Assembly: GCA_020629595.1 (NCBI GenBank)
Contig: JAHDDA010000001.1
Location: 1-23,587 of the forward strand
DNA: 23,587 bases
Direction of reading: 5' to 3'
DNA from: Chitinophagales bacterium
GTDB lineage: Bacteria > Bacteroidota > Bacteroidia > Chitinophagales > UBA2359
In this document: positions 1-6,985 of the stretch, piece by piece
Position numbering within the stretch: the stretch's first letter is position 1
How the letters are laid out: each line of letters opens with the position of its first letter
Made by a program: the position numbers and the translations under genes
Notes under the pieces: model-generated
The model's database searches: none
What the model saw: the letters and a program-made list of their open reading frames with translations, nothing else
What the model was told of the DNA's origin: nothing

Positions 1-1
1 A

Positions 2-1645
2 GTTCAAATTGATAGTATTATTGTAAATAGTTGTACTTTTCCAATTGATGTAATAGATACAATTTATATTATAGATAAAATTAGCGGAGAATTATTTGAA
101 TTTGATAATAATGGTCTTCCTACAAGTACTTTGGATGATACTATTAAAACCTGTGTAGGGACAACTTTTCCAGTTGGATTAGCAACTCCTGTTGGCTCTA
201 ATAGTTATAGTTGGTACAGTAATTTACCAAGCAGAATTACTTTTCCTAATTTTTCACCACCAACCGATTCCTTAGTTTATGCTTCTGTTGATACTTCATT
301 AATGTTGTATTGTGATATTGAAATTGCTCCTGGCTGTTTTTCAACCGATAGTGTATTTATTGATACAGCAGTTCCTCCAAAAGAAAATAGTTATGGAATT
401 TGTCCAAGTAAATCTATTCAAATAGAAGCTATTGGTTTAAATGATGATCAGAGTGTAGATTCTTGGGGAACTTCAAATATTGATTTACTAAGTAATATTT
501 CTGGAAATACTGCAACATTTACTGCTCCTAATACAGGAAGTACTTTTGAATATGAGCTTGAGATTAATGATGTCAATTGTGGTCAAAATTATATTCAAAC
601 CATAACTATTGAAGTTGGAAATAAGTTTCTACAAGGACCAGAAGAGGTTTTTCAATGTCCTACTCTTCCGCTTGATATTACAGTAACTGGCGGAAACCCT
701 GGTACTTACACATACAACGTTAACGGCACTGTAATTTCTGACAATGCTTTTGAAAATATTACATTTACTGAACCCGTTTTTGGTGTAATGCAAGTAATTG
801 CCGAAGGTGGAGCAAATTGTTTAGATACCATTTTAATAGATATTAAAGAAGTGGAAGACTTTGCCGATGCAGGTACAGATGCCTCAAATTGCTTTCAAGC
901 AATAGAACAAATAGGCGTTCCAGAACAAAATGGATTTACTTATAAATGGACACCTGCTGATGGCTTAAATGCCGATAATATAGCTCAACCTGTAGCTACT
1001 GTTGATACTTTAAATGGCGGTGAGTTTACACAAACTTATACCCTTACGGTAACCGATGCAAATGGTTGTTCTTTTGAAGATTCGGTTGATATTACTGCAA
1101 CACTTGGTTCTGATGTAACGGCACAAGTAACTGGTCAAAACCCTGTTCAAGTTGGCGAAACTACCTCTTTATCTGCTAGTGGATTAGGAATAGTAAGTTT
1201 TGAATGGTCTTCTATTACAGGAAATGGTTTAGAAAGTAATAATGGGGCAAGTGTAAACATTGTTCCAACTTCAACCGCCGACACTTTATTTACTGTAACT
1301 GGCTACGATGAAAACGGATGCTTTAAAACTTTCAATATTCCTATTGAAGTATTAGAAAAACCAACACTTACATTGCCTTCAGCTTTTTCGCCTAACGAAG
1401 ATGGAATTAATGATGTTTTATTACCAATTTATTCCGATGATATAGAAGGTATTGTAAAATATGAAGTGTATAATCGTTGGGGTAAATTAGTTTATTCTGG
1501 CAATGAGTTAGAAAGCGGTTGGAATGGCTTAGACTTAAATGATAAAATTCAAGAAGTAGGTGTTTATTTATGGTTAGTAGAATACAAAGAATTGGGGAAA
1601 ACTTCAACAAGTCTTTCCAGAGGGAATGTAACTTTGATTAGGTAA
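2..1645 (+). CDS. T9SS-exported surface protein, C-terminal part (gliding-motility-associated C-terminal domain)
   Basis: This gene is cut by the left edge. The frame is open from base 2, so the in-frame TTG at 131 is an internal codon and not a start; about 547 residues are visible. They form repeated beta-rich, Cys-containing Ig/PKD-like modules, for example the YTLTVTDANGCSFEDSVDI stretch near 1037-1095. The last 90 or so residues (about 1366-1642) are the CHU_C/TIGR04131 domain, with FSPNEDGINDV, the YNRWGKLVY strand, a GWNG motif and the final GNVTLIR. In Bacteroidota this domain is a type B sorting signal for the type IX secretion system, so the protein is expected at the cell surface or released. 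The function of the exported part is unknown; an adhesin or other large repeat protein is plausible. No catalytic domain is visible. The short inverted repeat TTAGG/CCTAA at 1638-1658 spans the stop but is too weak to call a terminator. Confidence 0.93.
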   Translation, partial: VQIDSIIVNSCTFPIDVIDTIYIIDKISGELFEFDNNGLPTSTLDDTIKTCVGTTFPVGLATPVGSNSYSWYSNLPSRITFPNFSPPTDSLVYASVDTSLMLYCDIEIAPGCFSTDSVFIDTAVPPKENSYGICPSKSIQIEAIGLNDDQSVDSWGTSNIDLLSNISGNTATFTAPNTGSTFEYELEINDVNCGQNYIQTITIEVGNKFLQGPEEVFQCPTLPLDITVTGGNPGTYTYNVNGTVISDNAFENITFTEPVFGVMQVIAEGGANCLDTILIDIKEVEDFADAGTDASNCFQAIEQIGVPEQNGFTYKWTPADGLNADNIAQPVATVDTLNGGEFTQTYTLTVTDANGCSFEDSVDITATLGSDVTAQVTGQNPVQVGETTSLSASGLGIVSFEWSSITGNGLESNNGASVNIVPTSTADTLFTVTGYDENGCFKTFNIPIEVLEKPTLTLPSAFSPNEDGINDVLLPIYSDDIEGIVKYEVYNRWGKLVYSGNELESGWNGLDLNDKIQEVGVYLWLVEYKELGKTSTSLSRGNVTLIR

Positions 1646-1679
1646 ATTTGTAGCCTAAAAAGTACATTTTATCATATTA

Positions 1680-1707
1680 AAATTCTTAATTCCCAAATTC
1701 TTAATTC
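1680..1707. repeat. Two 13-bp direct repeats in front of the MscS-type gene
   Basis: AAATTCTTAATTC occurs at 1680-1692 and again at 1695-1707, a 15-bp period. The second copy ends 7 bp before the ATG at 1715. The unit is AT-rich, so it could be simple-sequence drift or a paired binding site in the leader; the sequence alone cannot decide. Confidence 0.5.
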
Positions 1708-1714
1708 AAGAACT

Positions 1715-2515
1715 ATGAACCTATTAGACATCATAGAAAAAAACATATTTCAATACGCATTACAATTTGTAATTGCTGTTGCTTTACTTTTTATTGGTTT
1801 TCAATTTATAAACCTTATTGTTCATTTAATAGATAGCACTTTAAAAAAATCTAAAGTTGATAAATCAATTCAGCCTTTTATAATTTCAATTTTATCTATT
1901 GGTTTAAAAATTTTATTAATTCTAACCGTAGCAGGCACATTGGGTATAAAAACTACCTCATTTGTTGCTCTATTAGCTTCGGCAGGTTTAGCTTTTGGAT
2001 TAGCATTACAAGGTAGTTTGGCTAATTTTGCAGGTGGTGTATTAATTTTACTTTTTAAGCCGTTCGAAAAAGATGATTACATTGATGCACAAAATATAGA
2101 AGGTACTGTTGATGAAGTTCAATTATTTTTTACTAAGCTAATAAAGCTAAACGGAGAAACTGTTTATATTCCTAATGGAACATTGGCAAATGGTAACATT
2201 ACAAACTTTACAAGACAAGGAAAATTGAGGTTAAATATTGCATTTGGTGTTTCATATAGTGCCGATTTGAATATTGTAAGAAATAAAGTTGAAGATATAA
2301 TGAGAGATAATCACTTAGTTATGCAATCTCCGTCTGCTGATGTAATTGTTGTAGAATTAGGCGATAATAGCGTAAATATGTTAGCTCGTCCTTGGGTTTT
2401 ACCTCAACACAAACCTTCTGTAACTGCACAAATCATAGAAGAAATAAAAAAACAATTTGATGAAAATAGGATTGAAATTCCTTTTCCACAGACAGTTATT
2501 CATTTAAAGAAATAA
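1715..2515 (+). CDS. Small-conductance mechanosensitive channel, MscS family
   Basis: This 266-residue inner-membrane protein has the size and layout of minimal MscS channels, which open under membrane tension to release solutes during osmotic downshock. Three hydrophobic segments lie at about residues 12-36, 53-75 and 82-115. The third contains the Gly/Ala-rich pore helix (GLALQGSLANFAGGVLIL, 95-112), followed by the conserved FKPFEKDDYI turn into the cytoplasmic beta domain. The beta domain shows the family pattern IEGTVDEV...VYIPNG (128-155), and an alpha/beta C-terminal domain runs to the end. The ATG at 1715 is the natural start, since TM1 follows directly. The next gene starts 2 bp after the stop, so the two are very likely co-transcribed. 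No extra sensory or cyclic-nucleotide domain is present. Family assignment is firm; the exact paralogue type is not. Confidence 0.94.
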   Translation: MNLLDIIEKNIFQYALQFVIAVALLFIGFQFINLIVHLIDSTLKKSKVDKSIQPFIISILSIGLKILLILTVAGTLGIKTTSFVALLASAGLAFGLALQGSLANFAGGVLILLFKPFEKDDYIDAQNIEGTVDEVQLFFTKLIKLNGETVYIPNGTLANGNITNFTRQGKLRLNIAFGVSYSADLNIVRNKVEDIMRDNHLVMQSPSADVIVVELGDNSVNMLARPWVLPQHKPSVTAQIIEEIKKQFDENRIEIPFPQTVIHLKK

Positions 2516-2517
2516 AA

Positions 2518-3573
2518 ATGAAAGTAAAAAATTTCAAATATCCTATTTTCTTAATTTTAATATTTTTATTTTTTGTAATAATAGCCTGTAAAAAAGACGC
2601 CAATACTGTCATTGAAAATAATAATAATTTCGAAAATCAGATTAACGGAATTAGCTTTGTTTCTCCTCCTAATGAATTTCCAGAAGAAAATATAAGTTTT
2701 GTAGAAAATGTTGGAGCAAACTGGATAGGTATTTCTCCTTTCGCTTTTTCTTCATCTGAAAGTTCACCCAATGTTTTATATGATGTGAATTTTCAATGGT
2801 GGGGCGAAAGACCAGAAGGTGTTAGAACCATAATTGATTATTCTAGAACCAACAATTTAAAAATAATGCTTAAACCTCAAGTTTGGATTCCAAATGGTTG
2901 GGTAGGAAATTATAATCCTGAAACAGAAGAAAATTGGCAAACTTGGGAACAAGATTATTTAAAATATATTGTTGAATTTGCCAATATTGCCCAAGAAAAA
3001 GAAGTAGAATTATTTTGTATTGGCACTGAATATAGAGAAGCGATTAACAATAGACCTCAATTTTGGAATAGTTTAATTGACACAGTTCAACAGATTTATA
3101 CAGGGAACTTAACTTATGCCTCAAATTGGGATGATTATAATCAAGTACATTTTTGGGATAAAATGGAGTTTATTGGTATAGATTCTTATTTTCCTTTAAT
3201 AGAAGCTGCTACACCTGAAGTTGATGATTTAGTGGCAGCTTGGCAACCGATAGTAGAAGATTTAGATTTTTTTTCTAAACAACACAATAAAAATATTATT
3301 TTTACAGAATATGGATATATGAGTGTTGATTATACTGCTTGGCAAAATTGGGAAAATGAGAAAAACGAAGACAGCCTAGCAGTTAATTTGATGGCTCAAA
3401 AAAATAGCTTTGAAGCATTATATAAAAGTTTATGGGGCAAACCTTGGATGAAAGGTGGTTTTATATGGAAATGGTATGAAAACTATAATATCGCAGGTGG
3501 AGAAAATAATAAAGATTATACCCCACAGAGAAAACCTGTTGAAGCAACGATTAAAAACTGGTATTTAAAATAG
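2518..3573 (+). CDS. Lipoprotein glycoside hydrolase, GH113-like TIM barrel
   Basis: A 351-residue protein with a lipoprotein signal: a hydrophobic stretch at residues 9-23 and lipobox IIAC with Cys24. Lys-Lys-Asp follows the cysteine, a charged start resembling surface-export signals of some Bacteroidota lipoproteins (inference). The rest looks like a single (beta/alpha)8 barrel of the GH113-like group. INGISFV begins strand 1, LKIMLKPQVW lies at 114-123, CIGTEY puts a candidate acid/base at Glu171, FIGIDSYFPL is at 218-227, and FTEYGY puts a candidate nucleophile at Glu264. Many Trp residues around the barrel mouth suit sugar binding. Characterised GH113 members are beta-mannanases, but the substrate here cannot be read from sequence. 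It starts 2 bp after the channel gene and ends 7 bp before the PAS gene. No SusC/SusD pair or other polysaccharide-utilisation gene is nearby, so a dedicated PUL is not supported. Confidence 0.8.
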   Translation: MKVKNFKYPIFLILIFLFFVIIACKKDANTVIENNNNFENQINGISFVSPPNEFPEENISFVENVGANWIGISPFAFSSSESSPNVLYDVNFQWWGERPEGVRTIIDYSRTNNLKIMLKPQVWIPNGWVGNYNPETEENWQTWEQDYLKYIVEFANIAQEKEVELFCIGTEYREAINNRPQFWNSLIDTVQQIYTGNLTYASNWDDYNQVHFWDKMEFIGIDSYFPLIEAATPEVDDLVAAWQPIVEDLDFFSKQHNKNIIFTEYGYMSVDYTAWQNWENEKNEDSLAVNLMAQKNSFEALYKSLWGKPWMKGGFIWKWYENYNIAGGENNKDYTPQRKPVEATIKNWYLK

Positions 3574-3580
3574 TAGTATT

Positions 3581-4531
3581 ATGGATAAGTTACTTGATAA
3601 ATCAATTCAACAAGCTGCGGGTGTTTTTGACAAAAGAACACTAATATTTACAGAATGTAATTTAAAACTTGCTAGACTTTTTGGTTATGCTACTAAAGAA
3701 GAATGGTTAAAAATTCCAATTATTAGCTTTTTCTCTGAAAAACAAATTGATAATAAAACCCCAAATCAAACTTTAAAAAGAATATTTAAACATTTTGAAA
3801 GTAATAACATTTTCTTCACCTCCTTAGTAGGTCTCAAAAAAGATAGATCTAAAGTATTGGTTGAGCTTTTTGCCATTAATAACTTCTTTGAAGATAACAA
3901 TCATATTGCTTTTTTCTTTAAAGAAGTTGACTCTTACTACTTGGCTTCAAAAATTGTATTGGATCAAAACTTAGTTTATCAAACTCTGATTAAAAGCTCT
4001 TTTGATCTTATAGATGTATTAGAAGTTAAGGTACACGATAGAAAAAATTACATTTATGAAGGATTTGTAATTGATAGAAATGAAAATATGAAAAAAATTA
4101 TGGGTATTAAAGATGAACCTATGATTTTTTTAGAAGAAATTGCAGAACTTACCCCAGAAAAGTTTTATAATGAAAATAAAAGTATTTACAAAAAAATTGT
4201 AACAGATATTAGCCAAAAAGGAGAAACTTCGTTTCAATGGGAATTTGTTAACTCTGACAAATCAGTTTCTGTTTATAATATAGGAGTTTATTCTATTCAG
4301 CTAAATAATTCTGTAATTGTGATAAGAATGATGCGTGATATTACACTTGATATTAATGCTTCTAAAAAAATTGAAAAAGATAAAAAAAGCATAAGTAAGA
4401 AGGAAAATATTAATAAGCTAAAACAACTTTCTACTAAAATTAAAAATCAGTTAAAGTCAAAAATATCTAATGAAGAACTGACACTTTTTAATGAGTTGGA
4501 AGCTGAAATTGATAATTTAACTAAAGTTTAA
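3581..4531 (+). CDS. Tandem PAS-domain protein with C-terminal coiled coil, no output domain
   Basis: A soluble 316-residue protein without signal peptide or membrane helix. Residues about 10-115 look like one PAS domain: N-x-K/L-A-x-L-F-G-Y after the first strand, then a GLKKDRSKVLVEL beta hairpin. Residues about 130-255 look like a second, ending in IRMMRDITLDI, a typical last PAS strand leading into a linker. Residues about 255-316 are Lys/Glu/Ile-rich and predicted to form a coiled coil. There is no histidine-kinase, GGDEF, EAL or DNA-binding domain, so it probably signals through a partner or is a degenerate sensor. It lies 7 bp after the glycosidase gene and likely shares its transcript. 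The ligand or cofactor is not predictable. PAS calls rest on pattern recognition and are less certain for domain 1. Confidence 0.72.
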   Translation: MDKLLDKSIQQAAGVFDKRTLIFTECNLKLARLFGYATKEEWLKIPIISFFSEKQIDNKTPNQTLKRIFKHFESNNIFFTSLVGLKKDRSKVLVELFAINNFFEDNNHIAFFFKEVDSYYLASKIVLDQNLVYQTLIKSSFDLIDVLEVKVHDRKNYIYEGFVIDRNENMKKIMGIKDEPMIFLEEIAELTPEKFYNENKSIYKKIVTDISQKGETSFQWEFVNSDKSVSVYNIGVYSIQLNNSVIVIRMMRDITLDINASKKIEKDKKSISKKENINKLKQLSTKIKNQLKSKISNEELTLFNELEAEIDNLTKV

Positions 4532-4627
4532 ACAAATTTTGTTGTATTCCTTGTAGGAAAACCGCTTAGGTAGTCGTGCTATATCGCATCTCATAGGGTT
4601 CATAAGAACTATTGAGTAATATTAAAT
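4532..4627. other. Convergent intergenic gap with a GC-richer core
   Basis: This 96-bp gap separates two converging genes. A short hairpin, TTCC-TTGTA-GGAA, sits at 4547-4559 but lacks a T-run, so I do not call a terminator. The stretch 4561-4602 is close to 50% GC, clearly above its surroundings, and has no reading frame. It could be a decayed repeat. Confidence 0.4.
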
Positions 4628-5617
4628 TTAATTTTGTAAGAAAATATTAAAAATAGTTCCTTTAGGTTGATTATTACTAACTGTAATCTTTCCTTTTAAA
4701 GATTTGATAAGCTCATTTACAATAAAAAGTCCTAAACCTGTACCTTTAGCCGTTCTAGTCATTTCATCTCCAATACGATAAAACTTCTTAAAAATTTCTT
4801 TCTTATCTTCCTTACTAATTCCATTGCCATAATCCTTAACAGCAATTTCGATTTTTTCTTTTTTGAGCTTGCAAATTATTTCGATAGGCTCATTTTTAGG
4901 CGAGTATTTTATTGCATTTTCAATTAAATTTACCATAATAGATTCAATCATCCAATTATCTGTTTTTAATTGAAAATCTTCACAATTTAGCTTAATATTT
5001 CTTTCGCTATGTACTAAATTTAATCTCTCAACAATTGGCTGTAATAGTCCTATACTATTGTATATTTGAAAATTAGGAACAAGAGCATTTCCGCCTAACT
5101 TAGCACTTAATAATACATTGTCAATCAATGAGTTAAGCCTACTTACCTCAGTGGCAGACATTTTTAACAAACGTTCTTTTTTCTCTCCTTCTAAATTTCT
5201 TTTTAAAATTGTATCAATACCCAATTTAACACCAGCCAAAGGCGATTTAAGCTCATGTGTTATTGAGTGTAGAAAATTTTGTTGTTGAAGGTTAAAAGCT
5301 TCTTCTTTTGATAGCTTATTATAAATCCAATTTGTACCAAAAAGTAAAATCGAAAAGAAAACCAATGCTTCACCCAAAATCATAAAATTTTTGCGTTCGT
5401 AATTTTTTTCTAATTCAATAAACGCCTCAATTTTTTCAATTTCTCCAAGTGTAAGATTGGTATTTCTTAATTTTATTATTTCTCTATTATTTTCAAAATA
5501 GGTTTTGTTGTTTCTGAAATGTAAAATAGTCCACCAACTATACGCAGTAAAAATATAAACCGCAAGACAAAGCAATACAAGCTTGGGATTTATCTTGTTT
5601 ATTATATTTTTGAACAT
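4628..5617 (-). CDS. Membrane sensor histidine kinase (HisKA/HATPase), orphan
   Basis: A 329-residue two-component sensor kinase. Two membrane helices (about residues 13-33 and 78-98) bracket a short loop of about 45 residues, too small for a standard sensor domain. The HisKA helix follows, with the phospho-acceptor His121 in HELKSPLAG. The ATP-binding domain has an N box (NLIENAIKYS, Asn234), a G1 box (DYGNGIS, 262-268), an F box (KKFYR, 277-281) and a G2 box (GTGLGL, 292-297), so the kinase looks intact. No HAMP or PAS domain is seen. Its ATG at 5617 lies 9 bp after the hemL stop, which suggests co-transcription with hemL. No response regulator is adjacent, so its partner and signal are unknown. 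Confidence 0.93.
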   Translation of the reverse strand: MFKNIINKINPKLVLLCLAVYIFTAYSWWTILHFRNNKTYFENNREIIKLRNTNLTLGEIEKIEAFIELEKNYERKNFMILGEALVFFSILLFGTNWIYNKLSKEEAFNLQQQNFLHSITHELKSPLAGVKLGIDTILKRNLEGEKKERLLKMSATEVSRLNSLIDNVLLSAKLGGNALVPNFQIYNSIGLLQPIVERLNLVHSERNIKLNCEDFQLKTDNWMIESIMVNLIENAIKYSPKNEPIEIICKLKKEKIEIAVKDYGNGISKEDKKEIFKKFYRIGDEMTRTAKGTGLGLFIVNELIKSLKGKITVSNNQPKGTIFNIFLQN

Positions 5618-5626
5618 ACGTAAAGT

Positions 5627-6919
5627 TTAACTAAAAATCTTATCAAATCCTGCACAAAATGCTTCAGCTGTATTGTCTAAATCTTCTTGAGTATGTGCCG
5701 CAGAAACAAATCCCACTTCATAGCCAGAAGGTCCGAGATAAACGCCATTTTCTAATAAAAATTCGTGTAACAAAGCAAAATAGCTCATTTTTTCGCCATC
5801 AATTTCATTAGCTGCTTGCACTTTTTTGGCTTCGGTAAAAGCTATCCAAAATATAGAAGCGACATTAAATAGCTTTACCTGATAATTGTTTTTTATACAA
5901 TGAGTATTTATTTTATCAACCAAATAAGTTGTCTTTTCTTCAAGAATATCATAAAAGCTGTCTTTTGCTAATTCCGAAAGTTGTCCATAACCTGCTGCCA
6001 TTGCAACTGGATTTGCAGAAAGTGTTCCAGCTTGATAAACTGGACCATCTGGGGCAACGTGGCTCATAATTTCATTGCTTGCACCAAAAGCCCCAACGGG
6101 CATTCCTCCACCAATTATTTTTCCGTAAGTAATAATATCTGGTTTAATATTATAGTAACCAGCCGCCCCTTCAAAGCCAACTCTAAAACCTGAAATTACT
6201 TCATCAAATATTAGCAATATTCCATACTTGTAACATTTTAATCTTAAACATTCTAAAAATGATTTGTCTTGTAATAAAAGACCGTTGTTGGCAGGAATTG
6301 GTTCAATAATTATGCAAGCAATTTCATCTCCCTCTTTCTCTAAAACCTCGCTAAGTTTTTCTGGGTTATTTAATGGTAATACTAAAGTTTTTTCAGCAAA
6401 TGCTTCTGGTACTCCAGCCGAACTACTAGTTCCAAAAGTAGCTAAACCCGAACCTGCTTTAACCAATAAATGATCTACATGTCCGTGATAGCAACCGTCA
6501 AATTTTATGATTTTATCTCTTTTAGTAAACCCTCTTGCCAACCTAATCGCAGACATAACAGCTTCTGTTCCCGAACTTACAAATCTAATTTTATCTATAA
6601 ATCTATTATTGCTAATTATTAGTTCACCTAAATCAATTCCATATTTTGTAGGCGTACCAAAGGTTGTCCCCTTTGCTAAAACTTCATTAATTTTAGCCAT
6701 CACTGTTGGATGCCTATGACCTAAAATTAAGGGTCCCCATGAACAACAATAATCAATATATTTATTTCCATCCTCATCCCAAATATGGGCATTTTCCCCT
6801 CTTTCCATAAAAATTGGGCTTCCCTTTACTGATCGAAATGCCCTAACTGGTGAGTTTACTCCTCCTGGAAAAAGCTGTTTGGCTTCTTCATATAATTTAT
6901 TCGATTGTGTTCTTTTCAT
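5627..6919 (-). CDS. hemL: Glutamate-1-semialdehyde 2,1-aminomutase
   Basis: HemL converts glutamate-1-semialdehyde to 5-aminolevulinate, the last step of the C5 route to heme and other tetrapyrroles, in the cytoplasm with PLP. The 430-residue protein has the family signatures: FPGGVNSPVRAF near the N terminus, SWGPLILGHRHP (60-71), the SSGTEAVMSAIRLARG phosphate-binding region (115-130), DGCYHGH (141-147), the IFDEVISGFRVG region with the cofactor-contacting Asp239, and the PLP Schiff-base Lys267 in TYGKIIGGGMPVGAFG. I chose the ATG at 6919 (MKRTQS). An upstream in-frame TTG at 6940 adds seven residues absent from typical HemL. The gene lies 66 bp after the large NtrY-like kinase and 9 bp before a second kinase, all on the same strand. 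No other heme gene is in the window. Confidence 0.97.
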   Translation of the reverse strand: MKRTQSNKLYEEAKQLFPGGVNSPVRAFRSVKGSPIFMERGENAHIWDEDGNKYIDYCCSWGPLILGHRHPTVMAKINEVLAKGTTFGTPTKYGIDLGELIISNNRFIDKIRFVSSGTEAVMSAIRLARGFTKRDKIIKFDGCYHGHVDHLLVKAGSGLATFGTSSSAGVPEAFAEKTLVLPLNNPEKLSEVLEKEGDEIACIIIEPIPANNGLLLQDKSFLECLRLKCYKYGILLIFDEVISGFRVGFEGAAGYYNIKPDIITYGKIIGGGMPVGAFGASNEIMSHVAPDGPVYQAGTLSANPVAMAAGYGQLSELAKDSFYDILEEKTTYLVDKINTHCIKNNYQVKLFNVASIFWIAFTEAKKVQAANEIDGEKMSYFALLHEFLLENGVYLGPSGYEVGFVSAAHTQEDLDNTAEAFCAGFDKIFS

Positions 6920-6985
6920 ATTGCAAATATAACTGGGCAAATATGAATAGATACAAGTAAAGGAAATAAAGAGATAAGAAAATCA

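Noticed and set aside
2518..3573. Polysaccharide-utilisation locus around the glycosidase
   Set aside because: No SusC, SusD, sulfatase or further glycosidase gene is present in the window.
4547..4559. TTCC-TTGTA-GGAA hairpin as terminator of the PAS gene
   Set aside because: A 4-bp stem with no following T-run is too weak.
5981..6719. Three open frames of about 70 codons on the plus strand inside hemL
   Set aside because: They lie antisense to clearly conserved HemL motifs, have no family features, and reflect the codon usage of the opposite strand.
6920..6940. Upstream TTG start for hemL
   Set aside because: The seven added residues do not resemble HemL N termini, and an ATG lies directly before the typical MKRTQS-type start.
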